From NCBI GenBank assembly GCA_023436825.1, contig JAEZHS010000519.1:1-23943 (forward strand): a stretch of DNA of 23,943 nt. Direction: 5' to 3'. Position numbers and translations under genes: made by a program. Shown piece after piece: positions 21,953 to 23,943 of this stretch; within the stretch, counting starts at the first letter, position 1; each line of letters opens with the position of its first letter. This DNA is from Pseudomonadota bacterium. Its GTDB lineage: Bacteria > Pseudomonadota > Alphaproteobacteria > Reyranellales > Reyranellaceae. The notes below the pieces were generated by a model. That model did not search any database, was not told the DNA's origin, and saw nothing but the letters and a program-made list of their open reading frames with translations.

Positions 21953-22003
21953 GAATTTGGCCAATTTGGCCAAATTCTACCGCTTCGGCCTCCCGCCGGT
22001 CAA
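21953..22003 (-). promoter_or_regulatory. vapBC promoter and operator, overlapping the sdhB stop
   Basis: On the minus strand TTGACC (21998-22003) and TAGAAT (21974-21979) are 18 bp apart, each matching 5 of 6 consensus bases. The TGA inside TTGACC is the sdhB stop codon (22000-22002). A near-perfect 25-bp palindrome (21953-21977), containing AATTTGGCC twice in direct and once in inverted orientation, covers part of the -10 and the start point. A bound antitoxin would block RNA polymerase there. Confidence 0.7.
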
Positions 22004-22779
22004 ATCGTGCGCTCGACCATCAGCTTCTTGATCTCGGCGATGGCCTTCGCCGGGTTCAAGTGCTTGGGGCACGTCTTGGTGCAGTTCATGATGGTGTGGC
22101 AGCGATAGAGCCGGAACGGATCCTCGAGCTGGTCGAGCCGCTCGCCCGCGGCCTCGTCGCGGCTGTCGGCCAGCCAGCGATAGGCCTGCAGCAGGATGGC
22201 GGGGCCGAGATAGCGCTCGCCGTTCCACCAGTAGGACGGGCAGGAGGTCGAGCAGCAGAAGCACAGGATGCACTCCCACAGGCCGTCGAGCTTGGCGCGC
22301 TCCTCGGGCGACTGCAGGCGCTCGCGCGTCGGCGGCTGGGTCGAGGTCTTGAGCCACGGCTCGATCGAAGTGAGCTGGGCATAGGGCACGTTGAGGTCGG
22401 GCACCAGGTCCTTGACCACCGGCATGTGCGGCAGCGGGTAGATCTTGATGTCGCCCTTCACGTCGGAAATGTACTTGGTGCAGGCGAGCGTATTGGTGCC
22501 GTCGATGTTCATCGCGCACGAGCCGCACACGCCCTCGCGGCACGAGCGGCGGAAGGTGAGCGAGCTGTCCATCTCGTTCTTGATCTTGATCAGCGCGTCG
22601 AGAACCATCGGACCGCAGGTGTCCATGTCGACTTCGTAGGTGTCGACCGACGGGTTCTTGCCGTCGTCCGGCGTCCAGCGGTAGATCTTGAACGTCCTGA
22701 TGTTCTTGGCGCCACCCGGCGCCTTGTAGGTCTCGCCCGTACCGATCTTGGAATTGGCGGGCAGTGCGAACTCAGCCAT
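22000..22779 (-). CDS. sdhB: Succinate dehydrogenase iron-sulfur subunit
   Basis: 259 residues, usual length. SdhB passes electrons from the flavin of SdhA through three clusters to ubiquinone in the membrane complex II. All ligands are present: [2Fe-2S] Cys80, Cys85, Cys88 and Cys100 (CREGVCGSC...C); [4Fe-4S] Cys170, Cys173, Cys176 and Cys237; [3Fe-4S] Cys180, Cys227 and Cys233 (CxxCxxCxxxCP, and [12 protein letters not shown]). The WW pair at 184-185 lies in the quinone-pocket region. It follows sdhA after 9 nt with GAGGA before the ATG, so the pair is one operon. The normal next-gene position is occupied by vapBC. Confidence 0.95.
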   Translation of the reverse strand: MAEFALPANSKIGTGETYKAPGGAKNIRTFKIYRWTPDDGKNPSVDTYEVDMDTCGPMVLDALIKIKNEMDSSLTFRRSCREGVCGSCAMNIDGTNTLACTKYISDVKGDIKIYPLPHMPVVKDLVPDLNVPYAQLTSIEPWLKTSTQPPTRERLQSPEERAKLDGLWECILCFCCSTSCPSYWWNGERYLGPAILLQAYRWLADSRDEAAGERLDQLEDPFRLYRCHTIMNCTKTCPKHLNPAKAIAEIKKLMVERTI

Positions 22780-22788
22780 CGCTTCCTC

Positions 22789-23943
22789 TTAGTAGACGCG
22801 CGCCTTCGGCGGGAACGACTGCACGTCGTTGCTCATCGGCTGCAGGTGGACCGGGCGGTAATCGATGCGGGTCCTGCCGGTCTTCTCGTCGACCCACACG
22901 ACCGTGTGCTTCATCCAGTTCTTGTCGTCGCGCTCGGGGAAGTCCTCGTGCGCGTGCGCACCGCGGCTCTCGTGGCGGTTGGCGGCGGAGTAGATCGTGC
23001 CCATCGCCTGCAGGATCAGGTTCTCGAACTCCAGCGTCTCCATCAGGTCGGAGTTCCAGATCATCGAGCGGTCCTTGACGCGGATGTCGCCCTTGCCGGC
23101 GAACACCTTGTCCATGTTGGCGCAACCCTCGGCCAGGCTCTTGGTGGTGCGGAACACCGCGCAGTCGTTCTGCATGGTCTTCTGCATCAGCGCACGCAGC
23201 TGCGCCGTCGGCGTGCCGCCGTTGGCGTGACGCGCCTTGTCGAGGCGGGCGATCGCCTCCTCGCCGGCATTCTTGAGCTGCTTGTGGGTCTCGCCGGGCT
23301 TCAGCTGCTCGGCGACGCGGTTGGCGGCCGAGCGGCCGAACACGACCAGCTCGAGCAGCGAGTTGGAGCCGAGCCGATTGGCGCCGTGCACGCCGATCGA
23401 GGCCGCTTCGCCAAGCGCCATCAGGCCCGGCACCACCGAGTTGGTATCGCCGTCCTTAACGGTCATGGCATCGCAGTGATAGTTCGCCGGAATGCCGCCC
23501 ATGTTGTAGTGGCAGGTCGGCAGGATGGGGATCGGCTGGCGGGTGACGTCGACGCCGGCGAAGATGCGCGCGGTCTCGGCGATGCCCGGCAGGCGCTCGT
23601 GGATGACCTTCGGGTCGAGATGCTCGACGTGCAGCTCGATGTAGTCCTTGTTGGGACCGCAGCCGCGGCCCTCGCGGATCTCGATGGTCATCGAGCGGCT
23701 GACGACGTCGCGGCTGGCGAGGTCCTTGGCCGACGGCGCATAGCGCTCCATGAAGCGCTCGCCGGTGCCGTTGGTGACGTAGCCGCCCTCGCCGCGCACG
23801 CCCTCGGTGATGAGGCAGCCGGCGCCGTAGATGCCCGTCGGATGGAACTGCACGAACTCCAGGTCCTGCAGCGGCAGGCCGGCGCGCAGCACCATGCCGC
23901 CGCCGTCGCCCGTGCAGGTGTGGGCCGAGGTGGCGGAGAAGTA
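22789..23943 (-). CDS. sdhA: Succinate dehydrogenase flavoprotein subunit, C-terminal part (start outside window)
   Basis: The last ~384 residues are visible; the frame is open through base 23943 ([22 protein letters not shown]...). [31 protein letters not shown] holds the substrate His and the catalytic Arg in [17 protein letters not shown] and [19 protein letters not shown] carry further active-site and FAD-binding residues. The C-terminal helical part ([29 protein letters not shown]) ends with the standard [11 protein letters not shown]...PPKARVY. It oxidises succinate to fumarate on the cytoplasmic face of the inner membrane. The ATG at 23893-23895 is internal, not the start. Confidence 0.95.
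   Translation of the reverse strand, partial: YFSATSAHTCTGDGGGMVLRAGLPLQDLEFVQFHPTGIYGAGCLITEGVRGEGGYVTNGTGERFMERYAPSAKDLASRDVVSRSMTIEIREGRGCGPNKDYIELHVEHLDPKVIHERLPGIAETARIFAGVDVTRQPIPILPTCHYNMGGIPANYHCDAMTVKDGDTNSVVPGLMALGEAASIGVHGANRLGSNSLLELVVFGRSAANRVAEQLKPGETHKQLKNAGEEAIARLDKARHANGGTPTAQLRALMQKTMQNDCAVFRTTKSLAEGCANMDKVFAGKGDIRVKDRSMIWNSDLMETLEFENLILQAMGTIYSAANRHESRGAHAHEDFPERDDKNWMKHTVVWVDEKTGRTRIDYRPVHLQPMSNDVQSFPPKARVY

Overview
The window is GC-rich DNA from an alphaproteobacterium. The evidence is a PHA-granule set (thiolase, a PhaC-type synthase and a PhaR-type regulator), a DUF1289 gene, an AapJ-type amino-acid binding protein and an sdhA-sdhB pair. The gene mix recalls soil Rhodospirillales/Hyphomicrobiales such as Reyranella, but that placement is inference and no rRNA or other marker is present.

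Layout: (1) 1-432, the 3' end of an MFS transporter. (2) 433-1337, a gene-free stretch packed with palindromes and direct repeats. (3) 1338-6072, three surface-type genes: two large multi-pass membrane proteins (DUF6798-like and DUF2079-like) and a methyltransferase with an Ig-like domain set into it. The first is visibly less GC-rich than its surroundings, so this looks like an acquired accessory block. (4) 6209-14198, mostly housekeeping and small metabolic genes: DUF2846-like lipoprotein, phaA-type thiolase, GNAT, GFA-type zinc protein, SnoaL-like protein, aldo/keto reductase, LysR regulator, DUF6306-like protein coupled to a 5-FCL homologue, and an acyltransferase-3 membrane protein. (5) 14342-17662, a divergent PHA locus: a short PhaE-like protein, PhaC and a membrane-anchored LytTR regulator on the minus strand, facing phaR and a DUF1289 gene on the plus strand. 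(6) 17664-21264, crotonase, serine hydrolase and aapJ. (7) 21317-23943, a vapBC toxin-antitoxin pair directly behind sdhB and sdhA (sdhA cut by the window edge).

How the genes fit together: phaA (acetoacetyl-CoA formation), the phaE-like/phaC pair (polymerisation) and phaR (granule-linked repressor) form a carbon-storage system. The LytTR gene is translationally coupled to phaC. Three 10-bp direct repeats at exactly 21-bp spacing, resembling the AlgR-type LytTR site, lie just behind it and upstream of the acyltransferase gene, suggesting a regulatory link.

The most interesting non-coding signals are those LytTR-like repeats, a vapBC promoter whose -35 box contains the sdhB stop codon and whose operator palindrome covers the -10/start region, a perfect 11-bp hairpin hiding the lipoprotein ribosome binding site, a dispersed palindromic element with a shared 14-bp arm (two copies, one encoding the C-terminus of a gene), and the 425-1148 chain of structured repeats. 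I found no CRISPR array, insertion sequence, tRNA or rRNA.
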